The notes below the pieces were generated by a model that saw nothing but the letters and a program-made list of their open reading frames with translations, searched no databases and was not told where the DNA came from. Below are positions 22,678-35,380 of a DNA stretch of 64,000 nucleotides, one piece after another; the first letter of the stretch is position 1; each line of letters opens with the position of its first letter. Source of the DNA: Prevotella sp. (GTDB lineage Bacteria; Bacteroidota; Bacteroidia; Bacteroidales; Bacteroidaceae). Both the position numbers and the translations under genes were made by a program. The stretch covers positions 89,233-153,232 of the forward strand of contig JAFZSI010000040.1 in assembly GCA_017619445.1 (NCBI GenBank), given 5' to 3'.

Positions 22678-24018
22678 TTACTTGCCGTAGTCTTCCTTGT
22701 TAATCATGTTGCTGTAGGCAGGTGTGGCGTAGTAGAGGTACTTGCGATAGACGGGACGGGGACATGCCTGCGGGTCGGTGAGGAATGAGTTGCCGTCGGG
22801 AGCGGAGTCGTCGTACTGCGCAAGGTGCTCGGGGCCTGTGAAGAGGAGCCAGCTGATGTTGCAACTCTCGTCGCACACTTTCATGAAGTTGGCACCGAAA
22901 CCGTTGGCACCGGCTACGCCTGTGATGGCCTTGCCCCATGACTTGTTATAGACGGCGGGCGCCCAGTCCATCTCGGTGACCACGATGGGAGCCTTGCGTC
23001 CGATGGGCATAATCTCGTCGTCCCATCCTGCCTTGAAGTTGTCATAGACCACATCCACTTCCTTGTCGTAGCCGCTGTTGTACCAGCCCGGGTAGCAGTG
23101 GACGGCATAACCGATGTTCTTGCCCTTGACGGGATATTTCTCGAAGGTTTTGTAGAGCATCTGGTAGTGGAGTCCGGGCACGAGGATGATGTTGTCGCAG
23201 TACTGGCGCATCATATCCACGATTTGCTGCATGAAGGTGGTAATGAGCTGTCCGCGCTCGTCGAAGGTAGCTCCGTTCCAGTTGTCCACGGCCTTGCCGC
23301 TGCTGTTGCAAATCTGTATGGGCTCGTTGGCAAGCTCGAACATGACGTAGCCGTTGTTGCTGAGCTTGGGGTGCTGGGCAACGATTCGCCACACCTGTTT
23401 GAGGTAGTTGTGGTAAACGCCGCCGACAGAGATTTGCTCTGGGCATACGCCTGGCGGACGCATGACAACGTAGAGTCCTTTGGCAATGGCGTATTCGGCC
23501 ATGGGGATGAACACCTCGTCGAGGTATTTTTTGAACCTTTCGACATCGAAGGCCGAAATGTCGTTCTCACCGGTGGTCTGCACGCCGGGGGTATTACTCC
23601 AGTAGGGGTCCATGTGCAAGCGCACGAAGTCCATCTTCCATCCGCGCTCAAGGATTTTGTCGATGAGGTCCTGGTTGTACTTCAGACAGGCACTTACATC
23701 GTAGTTGTTCCACTTGGTCATCTGCTCGTTGAACCACGGGCTGTAGGTCTGCGCGAATCCGTGGAGGTTGTGGCGCACACCGTTTTCATCCACAAACCAG
23801 CGTCCATCAACATGCAGGGGTGTGAACGTGGGCTCTTTGGGTTTTGTGGGGTCGGTGGGCTCGGAAGGTTCTTCGGGCTCTTCGGGCGTGGGTGGCACGT
23901 AAGGCTCCACGGGATGCCACTCATCGCCACCGCACGATGCCATGGCAAAAGCCAGGACGAAAGCCATTAGGAGGGGGAAAGCAATTCCCCTTAAACAGTT
24001 TGTTTTTTTCTTCATCAT
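22678..24018 (-). CDS. GH5-family surface lipoprotein glycosidase
   Basis: A 446-residue lipoprotein. The signal peptide ends in the lipobox AMASC (Cys29), followed by a Pro/Glu-rich linker (about 36-66, PPTPEEPEEPSEP). The catalytic (beta/alpha)8 barrel has FVRLHMDPYW, VMFELANEPIQ (acid Glu232), AVHCYPGWYNSGY and IVVTEMDWAP (nucleophile Glu349), the GH5 pattern. Family members cut beta-1,4 glucans, mannans or xylans; I cannot assign a subfamily or substrate. The linker suggests it stands off the outer membrane. A strong terminator follows, so it ends its transcript, and the esterase gene lies 222 nt upstream. Confidence 0.88.
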   Translation of the reverse strand: MMKKKTNCLRGIAFPLLMAFVLAFAMASCGGDEWHPVEPYVPPTPEEPEEPSEPTDPTKPKEPTFTPLHVDGRWFVDENGVRHNLHGFAQTYSPWFNEQMTKWNNYDVSACLKYNQDLIDKILERGWKMDFVRLHMDPYWSNTPGVQTTGENDISAFDVERFKKYLDEVFIPMAEYAIAKGLYVVMRPPGVCPEQISVGGVYHNYLKQVWRIVAQHPKLSNNGYVMFELANEPIQICNSSGKAVDNWNGATFDERGQLITTFMQQIVDMMRQYCDNIILVPGLHYQMLYKTFEKYPVKGKNIGYAVHCYPGWYNSGYDKEVDVVYDNFKAGWDDEIMPIGRKAPIVVTEMDWAPAVYNKSWGKAITGVAGANGFGANFMKVCDESCNISWLLFTGPEHLAQYDDSAPDGNSFLTDPQACPRPVYRKYLYYATPAYSNMINKEDYGK

Positions 24019-24063
24019 AAGTTTTCTTTTTTAATAGTACATTGATTTTTAGCCTGGTTTATT

Positions 24064-24126
24064 CATGGAGTTATCTGGAGTTAACGGAAGTTATCGCGGT
24101 CTGCGACCGCTCTGGGAGTTAACGGA
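24064..24126. repeat. GGAGTTAACGGA repeat with GCGGTC hairpin, second copy
   Basis: Same layout as 9113-9172: TGGAGTTAACGGAAGTTATC, palindrome GCGGTC-TGC-GACCGC (24096-24110), then GGGAGTTAACGGA. An inverted, looser counterpart (CCGCTAACCGCCTTTAACTC) follows at 24151-24170. It lies between the esterase and GH5 genes. Confidence 0.78.
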
Positions 24127-24240
24127 CAATACTCTTTTTATTGCATAATCCGCTAACCGCCTTTAACTCCCAATGAATTCGCAAAATTCATGTAACTCCA
24201 GCTAACTCTCGTGAATAATGTAAGTTAGTGATTATTTCAG

Positions 24241-25167
24241 TTATTTTGCAGCTTCTTTCTTGAAGAACTCCACCATCTTGCTGAAGGTGTTGTCGTTGAA
24301 GGTGACGGGGCCGTGCTGGCCTTCGGGCACGCTGATGAACTCCTCCAAACGTCCGCATGCCTTGAGCTCATTAGAGAAGCGCACACCTTGGCAATGGGGC
24401 ACCACGGTGTCGGCCTCGCCATGGATGACGAGGAAGCGCGGGCCAAGGGTGGTGACGTAGGTAATAGGGCTGATGAGCTTCACCATGTCGGCGTTCTCGG
24501 CAGGTGCACCACCGATGAACACAGCCTCGGGCGACTTCTCGTCGTTGTAAGTCTCGCAGTTGTTCATGTGCGCCATATCGACGGGTCCGAACCAATCGAC
24601 CACGGCATCGACGTTGCTTGAGTATTCGAGGCACTGGCCCACGGTGCCCTCAATCTCTACGGTGACATTGCCCTCGGTGCGGCTGGCCATGCTGTTGGTG
24701 ACACCGGCAAGCGAGGCAAGGTGGCCGCCGCTGGAGAATCCGGTGATGCCGACAAAGGAGGTGTCTAACTTGTACTCGTTTTGGTGGGCGCGGATGAAGC
24801 GCAGGGCGGCCTTCACGTCGTTGATCTGTGCCGGGAACTTGGCTTCGGTGCTCGAACGGTGGTTGATGCACACCACGGCAAAGCCTGCATCGACGAGGGG
24901 CTTACCCATGGAGAGATAGGTCATGGCCTTCATGTTGTTGGAGAACCATGCGCTGCCGTAGATGGCCACGACCACCTTGTAGCGTTCCTGGCCTGTGTCG
25001 GGCAGGTATATGTCCATGCGGTGTGCCTCAAGGCTGTCGCCGGCGTAGTTGACATCCTTGAACGTGGGATTGGTCTCGGGCATTTTGAAGCCGCCGAATC
25101 CCTGGGGCTGTGCCATGCCAGTGAGTGCGAGGCACAGCATAATGGCTGTAAAAAGAACTTTTTTCAT
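24241..25167 (-). CDS. Secreted alpha/beta-hydrolase esterase (BD-FAE-like)
   Basis: A 308-residue protein. ATG at 25167 gives a signal peptide (MKKVLFTAIMLCLALTGMAQ); the open frame upstream overlaps the GH31 gene end and is not coding. Motifs: VVVAIYGSAWFSNN (oxyanion-side strand; the usual HGG is replaced by YGS), CINHRSS, GFSSGGHLASL with nucleophile Ser145, VIHGEADTVVP (Asp) and EGQHGP (His). This fits carbohydrate and feruloyl-type esterases of the BD-FAE group, which remove acetyl or feruloyl groups from xylan. It follows GH31 by 64 nt on the same strand. Confidence 0.85.
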   Translation of the reverse strand: MKKVLFTAIMLCLALTGMAQPQGFGGFKMPETNPTFKDVNYAGDSLEAHRMDIYLPDTGQERYKVVVAIYGSAWFSNNMKAMTYLSMGKPLVDAGFAVVCINHRSSTEAKFPAQINDVKAALRFIRAHQNEYKLDTSFVGITGFSSGGHLASLAGVTNSMASRTEGNVTVEIEGTVGQCLEYSSNVDAVVDWFGPVDMAHMNNCETYNDEKSPEAVFIGGAPAENADMVKLISPITYVTTLGPRFLVIHGEADTVVPHCQGVRFSNELKACGRLEEFISVPEGQHGPVTFNDNTFSKMVEFFKKEAAK

Positions 25168-25231
25168 GCTTGTTGGTTTTGTTTTAATTGTATGTGTAAT
25201 ATAGTTTTGCATTTGCTTGACTTGTGCGGTT

Positions 25232-27844
25232 TCAGAGCGAGACTGTCTTCTTGCGGCCATTGTAGGTGATGGTCTTGGGTGCTGCGCCTACAGCCTGAAT
25301 GATAAACTGACGGCGCGTGGGCATTGTGTCGAAGCGGCCTTCGCGACGGCTGATGGTAAGTTGGCGGCGGGCGTCGTCCCATGTGAACACAATGCGTGAG
25401 CACTCGCCCTGCTGGTAACGGGTGGTGTGGCCGTCGTCCTCATAGAGCGTGAACGTGGCATCGGCACCGGGATATACCTGCACGGTTAGCGGCGCATCGG
25501 GCTGCTGGGCGGCATATTGGCGGCCGTCGGCCAACGGCACGATGCTGCCTGCACGGACAAAGACAGGGATGAAGGTGTTATCGACTGTGGTGGTGACACT
25601 ACGGCCACCGTCGTAACGGGTGTTGGTGCGGAAGTCGTACCATCCGGCATGGTTTTGGGGCAGATAGGTGCGCCATTCGGTGACACTTGGCTCGGTGACA
25701 GGACTGACAAGGAACGAGTGTCCGAACATGTATTCATGTTGCTGGCGCAGGGCCTGCGGGTCAGAGGAAAAATCGAACACAAGTGGGCGCATGAGCGTTG
25801 AGCCATTGTAGGAGACATCGGCGGCATGGCTGTAGATGTAAGGCAACAGGCGGTAGCGCAGGCGCAGGTTCTGACCGATGACCTGCTGCGTCTCAGGGCC
25901 GTAGTTCCACGGCTCGGTGTTGCTCATATAGCCATGGACTCGCATCAGCGGCAGGAACACACTGGTTTCAATCCACCGCAGCATACGCTCGATGTAAGCG
26001 GGATTGGTGTATTGGTCACCGGGGCGGAAGAATCCGCCAGCATCGTAAGTCCACCAAGGAATGCCCGCGGCTTGAAGACCCAGTCCGGCGGCAATCTGAC
26101 GGCGGAAAGTCTCCCAATCGTTGCCTACGTCGCCGCTCCACAGGGCCGCCCCATAGCGTTGGATGCCTGCGAAGCCACAGCGGGTGAGAATCATGGGGCG
26201 CTGGCCAATAATCTTTGAGGTTTGAGATTTGAGATTAGAGGTTTCTGTCAGTCCTTCATAGACAGTTTTGTTCACCAACAGCGGATAGACATTGCGGACA
26301 AGCTCACCTGCCCATTGACCACGGTTGACACGGCGGCCCACAAGGTCGTCGTTCTCAGGCTCGGTGGCATCCTGCCACCAGGCATCAATACCCAGAGGCA
26401 CAAGCCTGCGGCTGAACTCACGCCAATAGGCTGCCGCAGCATCGGATGAGAAGAAGTCAATCCAGTCGGTGTCGGGGATATAATGACCGTCGGCCAGCAT
26501 GGTGCGGCCCACGTCGGAATTCTTGTCGATTTTCGACCACACACTGACCATGAGCCGCATGTTCATGGCATGGAGGCTGTCGGTAAGCTGGCGCGGGTCG
26601 GGATAGAATTGCTCATCGAACTGCATGGAGTTCCAACCATAGCGACCCCAATACTGCCAGTCCTGCACCATCACATCGGCAGGCAACTGCTCATCGCGGA
26701 AACGGCGGGCGGTCTGCAGTATCTCGTCTTGCGAATGGAAACGCTCGCGGCAGTGGATGTAGCCTAAAGCCCACTGCGGCATTAGTGGCGAAGGACCTGT
26801 GAGCTTGCGATATGCGGCAATGATTTCGTCTGCGGAGCCAACAAACACGGTGTAATCGACCGCCTGGGCTACAGGCGAGCGGAAAACGGTGGAATTATCC
26901 ACTTTTTTGTAATACACCACCGGCTGGTCGCCCCTCGACAGCTCGGCTGTAAGTGTGTGGCTGCCGGGAGTCAACGAAACGATGGTGGAAGTGGTGGGTG
27001 GCAACCAGAGATTCTGCATCTCGATGACTGGCTTGCCATCGATGGAAAGGTTATGTCGTCGCGCCATCTGCTGTCCCACATCGAGCAGCAAGGCATAGTC
27101 GCCTGCCTCGGCTATAGTAACTGTGGCCTGGAAGAGGTTGCGCTGGCGCACTTCCTTCTTGCCGCCCTCGGTGGAGGTGACATTGACCACCTCGGTAGCC
27201 TGACTATCAGTAGCTTCGGTGCTCGGGCTGAGTCTTACCAAACTGTCAGCAGGATTGAAGTCTGTCAGTCCGTAGTTGTTCCACAACACTCCGTAGCCTT
27301 TACTCGAAAGAAGCATGGGAACGGAAATCTGTGTATTGACTTGTGTAAGCCGCCGCGACAGTCCACGCAGGTTGGTATAACCATCCTGAAACTGCCCCAA
27401 GCCAAAGAGACATTCGTCGGCAGGAGAGCGGAATGTGAGCGTGGCCTCACGGGTGGATTCGCCTGCCACCATAGCCTGACGCAACTGATGGGAAGTAGCA
27501 GCAAATACCGTCTGACCATCGGGATTGACCACTTCGACGGTGAGTGCCAGCGTATCGACACGAACCTGCATGGAACCGATGGCTGCAAAAAGGCTGTGAT
27601 ACCCTTGCTGACTACTGCCCACGGCGATGCTCCAACCATTGACATCGTGGCTGGGCGCATCGGAATAAATCCACTCGGGCAGCAATGGTGGCTCATGGGT
27701 CTCTGCATACTGAATGCGCACGGCATTGTCGGCAAGAGGCCTGATTACCAACCATCCCTTGCCAAACGGCACCGTATCGGAGGACTGCGCCTGCGAGAAC
27801 AGCGCACAGCCAGACATGATGATGGCAAGGAGAAGGTGTTTCAT
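25232..27844 (-). CDS. GH31 alpha-xylosidase-like glycosidase with PA14-type insert
   Basis: An 870-residue secreted enzyme with signal peptide MKHLLLAIIMSGCALFSQAQ. The N-terminal beta-sandwich is interrupted at about 225-320 by a PA14-like domain (FQATVTIAEAGDYALLLDVG ... SLTPGSHTLTAELSRG), as in Bacteroides GH31 alpha-xylosidases. The catalytic barrel includes VMVQDWQYWGRYGWN, IDAWWQDATEPEND (nucleophile Asp492), ALWSGDVGNDW (acid/base Asp572) and IPWWTYDAGGFF. Residues 534-546 (ETSNLKSQTSKII) are an extra loop encoded by a short AT-rich repeat. Likely role: cutting alpha-linked xylose from side chains, though alpha-glucosidase activity is possible. Confidence 0.9.
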   Translation of the reverse strand: MKHLLLAIIMSGCALFSQAQSSDTVPFGKGWLVIRPLADNAVRIQYAETHEPPLLPEWIYSDAPSHDVNGWSIAVGSSQQGYHSLFAAIGSMQVRVDTLALTVEVVNPDGQTVFAATSHQLRQAMVAGESTREATLTFRSPADECLFGLGQFQDGYTNLRGLSRRLTQVNTQISVPMLLSSKGYGVLWNNYGLTDFNPADSLVRLSPSTEATDSQATEVVNVTSTEGGKKEVRQRNLFQATVTIAEAGDYALLLDVGQQMARRHNLSIDGKPVIEMQNLWLPPTTSTIVSLTPGSHTLTAELSRGDQPVVYYKKVDNSTVFRSPVAQAVDYTVFVGSADEIIAAYRKLTGPSPLMPQWALGYIHCRERFHSQDEILQTARRFRDEQLPADVMVQDWQYWGRYGWNSMQFDEQFYPDPRQLTDSLHAMNMRLMVSVWSKIDKNSDVGRTMLADGHYIPDTDWIDFFSSDAAAAYWREFSRRLVPLGIDAWWQDATEPENDDLVGRRVNRGQWAGELVRNVYPLLVNKTVYEGLTETSNLKSQTSKIIGQRPMILTRCGFAGIQRYGAALWSGDVGNDWETFRRQIAAGLGLQAAGIPWWTYDAGGFFRPGDQYTNPAYIERMLRWIETSVFLPLMRVHGYMSNTEPWNYGPETQQVIGQNLRLRYRLLPYIYSHAADVSYNGSTLMRPLVFDFSSDPQALRQQHEYMFGHSFLVSPVTEPSVTEWRTYLPQNHAGWYDFRTNTRYDGGRSVTTTVDNTFIPVFVRAGSIVPLADGRQYAAQQPDAPLTVQVYPGADATFTLYEDDGHTTRYQQGECSRIVFTWDDARRQLTISRREGRFDTMPTRRQFIIQAVGAAPKTITYNGRKKTVSL
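26211..26250. repeat. GAGGTTTGAGATTTGAGATT repeat inside GH31
   Basis: Forty bases made of the TTTGAGATT unit with a final TTAGAGGTTTCTG. Homologous GH31 proteins go from VYEG to the ILTRCGFAG strand with a much shorter link, so this appears to be an in-frame gain of 13 codons. The unit is a common intergenic filler type in the window. Confidence 0.68.
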
Positions 27845-27934
27845 TGGTGCGGGGTGGGTGTTATAGGGGGATGGGAAAAATGGGAATGATGGGAGTTCTG
27901 GGAGTGATGGGGGTTCTGGGAGTGATGGGAATGA

Positions 27935-29305
27935 TTATTCTGGGAAGATGACGCGATAGTGACCGCTCAGATGCATGAAAGCGAACAGGCGGAGCAAACC
28001 ATCGTAGTAGGCATCGAAATAGCCATCCTCGAAGGGCTCGTGCTTGGCATTCCACAGGGCATCAACAAACTCTTTGCTCTTATCGTGGCTGCACATCATG
28101 GAGGCGGCAGCTGTGGTGGCCACCAATCCGATGCTGTGGCGCAGTTTGCGGAATCCACCGGCAGGAAGAATCTCATTGTCTTCGGGCAAGGTGCCGTCCA
28201 CGCGATACTGATCAACAAAAGTGTTGACACCCTGACTGTAGAAGAAGTTCTGGATGGTCTCACCATACTTCTGCTGCCATTCACGGTCGGCACAGCTCCA
28301 TTCGTAGTCGAGCGTGATGTTCATGGGCACACGCCAGGAGTCGTAACGGAAATTGTTGTTGCCGAAACGGCGCGGTGCAGCCGGTTGAGCCTGCTGTCCC
28401 TGTTGTCCCTGCTGACCGGGGCGCATGCCGGGGAAACGGGGCATCTGCATCTCGCTGCCGTCGTATTGACACATGTCGGCATTCAGTCCTGTCTTGGGGT
28501 TGATGGCCTTGTGCAGGAACTCACGGCTCTTCTTGGCACACTCGTTCCAAAGGTCGCTGCGCCCGTCGTCGGCCCATCGTGCCCACACCTCGTAGAATGC
28601 GGGAATGTGATAGGAGGGGTCAGTATAACGCTGGCCGAAACCGTCGGGGGTGAAAGTAATAAGCTTGGTTTCAGGGTCTATGAGATACATCTTCTGCGGA
28701 CCAGGCTGTTGGCCACCGAAACCTCCGAAGCCCTGACGTTGTTCGGGCTCGTATTCACGGGGCTGAATGCAGTTGAGAATACGTTGCGCCTCGGCCTTGT
28801 AGTTGATGCCGGTGTCGTTGCCCCAACGGTTGGATGCGAAGATGAGAGAGGTGATGAAGTAGAGCTCGCCATCGGAGGCGGCACCTTCAGCATTGCGTGT
28901 GCCGTCGGTGCGGCAGCTCCATGCGAAATAACCTTCGCGCGAGCCAGACTGGTGCTGCATGTATTTCTTGCTCCACCGCCACAGACGGTCGAAGATGTCT
29001 TTCTCGCCCATCTGCACGGCAATCATCATGCCGTAGGACATGCCCTCGGTGCGGGCATCATGGTTTTTGATGTCTGAGACATAGCCCAGGGTGTCGCCCA
29101 CCTCGAAATAAACCTTGTTGGGTCCGCGGAACACGTCGTTGAACACTTCTTTCAGTTTGGCCTCAACGGCCTCGGGCTGATAGCCCATCTCAACAAAAAG
29201 ATTGCGATACTGACGGGTTTCAAACGCGCCTTTTTTCCAAGGCTCAGCGGCTGTGGCCGAGATTGTCTGCATGGCGAGCAAAAGGATGATTATTGGCTTT
29301 TTCAT
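27935..29305 (-). CDS. GH8 reducing-end xylose-releasing exo-oligoxylanase
   Basis: A 456-residue secreted enzyme (signal peptide MKKPIIILLLAMQTISATAA). The (alpha/alpha)6 barrel shows ARTEGMSYGMM with acid Glu87, GYFAWSCRTDG, and AASDGELYF with Asp145, the GH8 signature; WRVPMNITLDYEW and FDAYYDGLLRLFAF complete it. It is closest in layout to Rex-type GH8 enzymes, which remove xylose from the reducing end of xylo-oligosaccharides. Two loops are unusual: a Gly/Gln stretch at ~188-205 (EQRQGFGGFGGQQPGPQ) and another at ~291-313 (GMRPGQQGQQGQQAQP). The gap to GH31 (27845-27934) holds GGGAGTTCTGGGAGTGATGG repeats. Confidence 0.88.
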   Translation of the reverse strand: MKKPIIILLLAMQTISATAAEPWKKGAFETRQYRNLFVEMGYQPEAVEAKLKEVFNDVFRGPNKVYFEVGDTLGYVSDIKNHDARTEGMSYGMMIAVQMGEKDIFDRLWRWSKKYMQHQSGSREGYFAWSCRTDGTRNAEGAASDGELYFITSLIFASNRWGNDTGINYKAEAQRILNCIQPREYEPEQRQGFGGFGGQQPGPQKMYLIDPETKLITFTPDGFGQRYTDPSYHIPAFYEVWARWADDGRSDLWNECAKKSREFLHKAINPKTGLNADMCQYDGSEMQMPRFPGMRPGQQGQQGQQAQPAAPRRFGNNNFRYDSWRVPMNITLDYEWSCADREWQQKYGETIQNFFYSQGVNTFVDQYRVDGTLPEDNEILPAGGFRKLRHSIGLVATTAAASMMCSHDKSKEFVDALWNAKHEPFEDGYFDAYYDGLLRLFAFMHLSGHYRVIFPE

Positions 29306-29428
29306 GTGTTGCTTATTGGAAAAACTTCCCCGTCCAGGCTTTCAAAGGAAGCCCGAACGGGGGAGCGGGGACAGCTGTCCTCCGAGAGTGAAAATGATTA
29401 TGTGTTGATACCTATTGACATTGATTGA

Positions 29429-31657
<2,229 letters not shown>

Positions 31658-31683
31658 TCAAAAGACTGCTATTTTTCAAGTTG

Positions 31684-31691
31684 CAAATTTA
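31684..31691 (-). promoter_or_regulatory. Candidate -7 box for GH10-CE1
   Basis: TAAATTTG on the minus strand in the context GTAAATTTGCA, 66 nt before the ATG. The same core in the same context precedes the CE6-CE1 gene (33922). No clear -33 box. Confidence 0.5.
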
Positions 31692-31904
31692 CAAAGAAAA
31701 AGCCACATAAAAGGCCCGAAATGTAACACAAATCATACGGAATGTAACATGGAAGAAAAAAAGGAAAGAAATTAGAACAATTAGAATTATCTTTTCTGAA
31801 AGAGTGTTTACAAATGAAAAACACTCGCGTCAGAATGATTCAAATTATTCTGATTTCTTTCCGAATCTTATTGCTTGAAGCATGCTCAGTCTGAGCGTCA
31901 GAAT

Positions 31905-33929
<2,025 letters not shown>

Positions 33930-34164
33930 CAGAAAAAGGCATGAAACGTTTTTCGCTCATGTTTCAACTTCATTGCGTGGTGTAACTTAAACGAGCAACA
34001 GATTCCGTAAAGAGTTAGGAGTTAAGAATTAGGAGTTAGGAGTTTTGGCAGTTATAAATAATTGACATCGCATTCACCATGATGAAAAAAACTGGCTGAA
34101 ATGCGCAGAAGTCGAGGTTTTTTCTTATTTTTGTGGCAGATTATTCACATAACACAAGGCAATT

Positions 34165-34866
34165 ATGAAAAAACCGGCATTTACTTTAAGTCTGCTTGCA
34201 GGGCTTGGGCTCTGCGCGTTGGTTGGGTCTGTTTCGGCCTGCACGTCAAAAGAGAAAAATGTGGCAGATGCGACTCAGGTGGTAAGCCCCGATACCGCCA
34301 GCAAAGCGGAGGTGACCGTTAGCGAAGACAGTGTAGATACAGAGCAACAGCAGCGCGAGGAAGCGTCGAGGAAGTTCTGCGAGCAATTCTCACTCGACAA
34401 CCTGATGGTTCTGCTGCATGGCGAGGACGGAGTAACGCCTGCACAGAAGACAGGGCTGACGCTGATATACAGCGATGAAATTGAGGATGAGGAAGAAGAA
34501 GGTATGTCGTATTCGGAAGCGGTCTATGGCAGGGACATTGAGAAAACCACCAAACGGAAATTGGGTTACGACATCAAAGCGACGACTGGCCACAGCTGTT
34601 TCTACCAAATCAACATGGACACTTCGACAAACCCGCGCCTCTGTTTCGGCAACGAGGACGATGCGAAAGGCTTCTTTGAAAGGGCATCGGAACAGAAAAC
34701 CGTGAAATACGGCGACCAGACACTCTACATTCACAAGCGGCCCGACAAGCAAGAGCTGTATCTTGAAAAGCCCTACGGTGATGATGATTTCGAAACGGTA
34801 TATGTGTTGTACCCGCCCGAACTGGAAGACGGTTTCTACACCATACGCGTAGAAGTTTATGTATGA
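34165..34866 (+). CDS. Lipoprotein of unknown function
   Basis: A 233-residue protein on the strand opposite to its neighbours. The signal peptide ends in a lipobox (VGSVSAC, Cys27). A low-complexity Glu/Ser stretch follows (SEDSVDTEQQQREEASRKF), then a domain with YSDEIEDEEEEGMSYSEAVY, GHSCFYQINMDTS and LCFGNEDDAKGFFERA. I do not recognise the family. A -7-like TATTTTTG stands at 34126-34133. It interrupts the minus-strand xylan genes and may be unrelated to them. ORFs on the other strand here are shadows. Confidence 0.8.
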   Translation: MKKPAFTLSLLAGLGLCALVGSVSACTSKEKNVADATQVVSPDTASKAEVTVSEDSVDTEQQQREEASRKFCEQFSLDNLMVLLHGEDGVTPAQKTGLTLIYSDEIEDEEEEGMSYSEAVYGRDIEKTTKRKLGYDIKATTGHSCFYQINMDTSTNPRLCFGNEDDAKGFFERASEQKTVKYGDQTLYIHKRPDKQELYLEKPYGDDDFETVYVLYPPELEDGFYTIRVEVYV

Positions 34867-34954
34867 TGGCCTGCAGGCTGAACGCTGTTGCCAATGCGAC
34901 GCGAGTCAGCGGCGGCGTTTAACCGATGGCCGCCCCAGAGTTGAAGATTATATT

Positions 34955-35175
34955 GTGGGCGTAAAGCACGGCGAGAACAACGTTGTGCTTTACGCTCAAA
35001 TTTTCTAGAAAATTTTGTCGCAAAGTTTGGGTTTATGATTGTAACCCATAGCTTTGTTTTTGTAAAGTGCAGAGTTGTTTTTGTAAAGTGCAGAGTTATT
35101 TCTGTAAAGCATCACTTGGCGATTATAAAGTAACACTCTACGCTCAAATTTTCTAGAAAATTTAGTTATAAACCT
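34955..35175. repeat. TTTTCTAGAAAA-core palindromic repeats, copies 2 and 3
   Basis: GGGCGTAAAGCAC pairs with GTGCTTTACGCTC, then AAATTTTCTAGAAAATTTT (34997-35015). TTGTAAAGTGCAGAGTT follows twice in tandem, and a second AAATTTTCTAGAAAATTTA lies at 35146-35164 with GTTATAAACC after it. The rest of the gap 34867-35380 shows only the terminator below; no gene. Confidence 0.85.
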
Positions 35176-35239
35176 TATAATTGTCGCAGCAAGGCAAAAC
35201 ACGGTTTTCACCAACCGTTGTTTGGTGCAAACTAAAAGA

Positions 35240-35263
35240 GTCCGGACTTTCACAAGCCCGGAC
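35240..35263 (-). terminator. Probable terminator of the xus-xyn10C operon
   Basis: GTCCGG (35240-35245) pairs with CCGGAC (35258-35263) around a 12-nt loop; on the minus strand TCTTTTAGTTT follows. It lies 117 nt after the xyn10C stop. The T-tract is short, so efficiency is uncertain. Confidence 0.65.
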
Positions 35264-35380
35264 CCCAAAACAATGTAAAGTCATAAAAATGACCCTTGGG
35301 CCATTTGGTTGATGTCTGGCAGGGGCTTGGCAGGGCCAAAGCGTGTCTGGCCCTGCGCGCCACTGCGAAACATTTATGGG

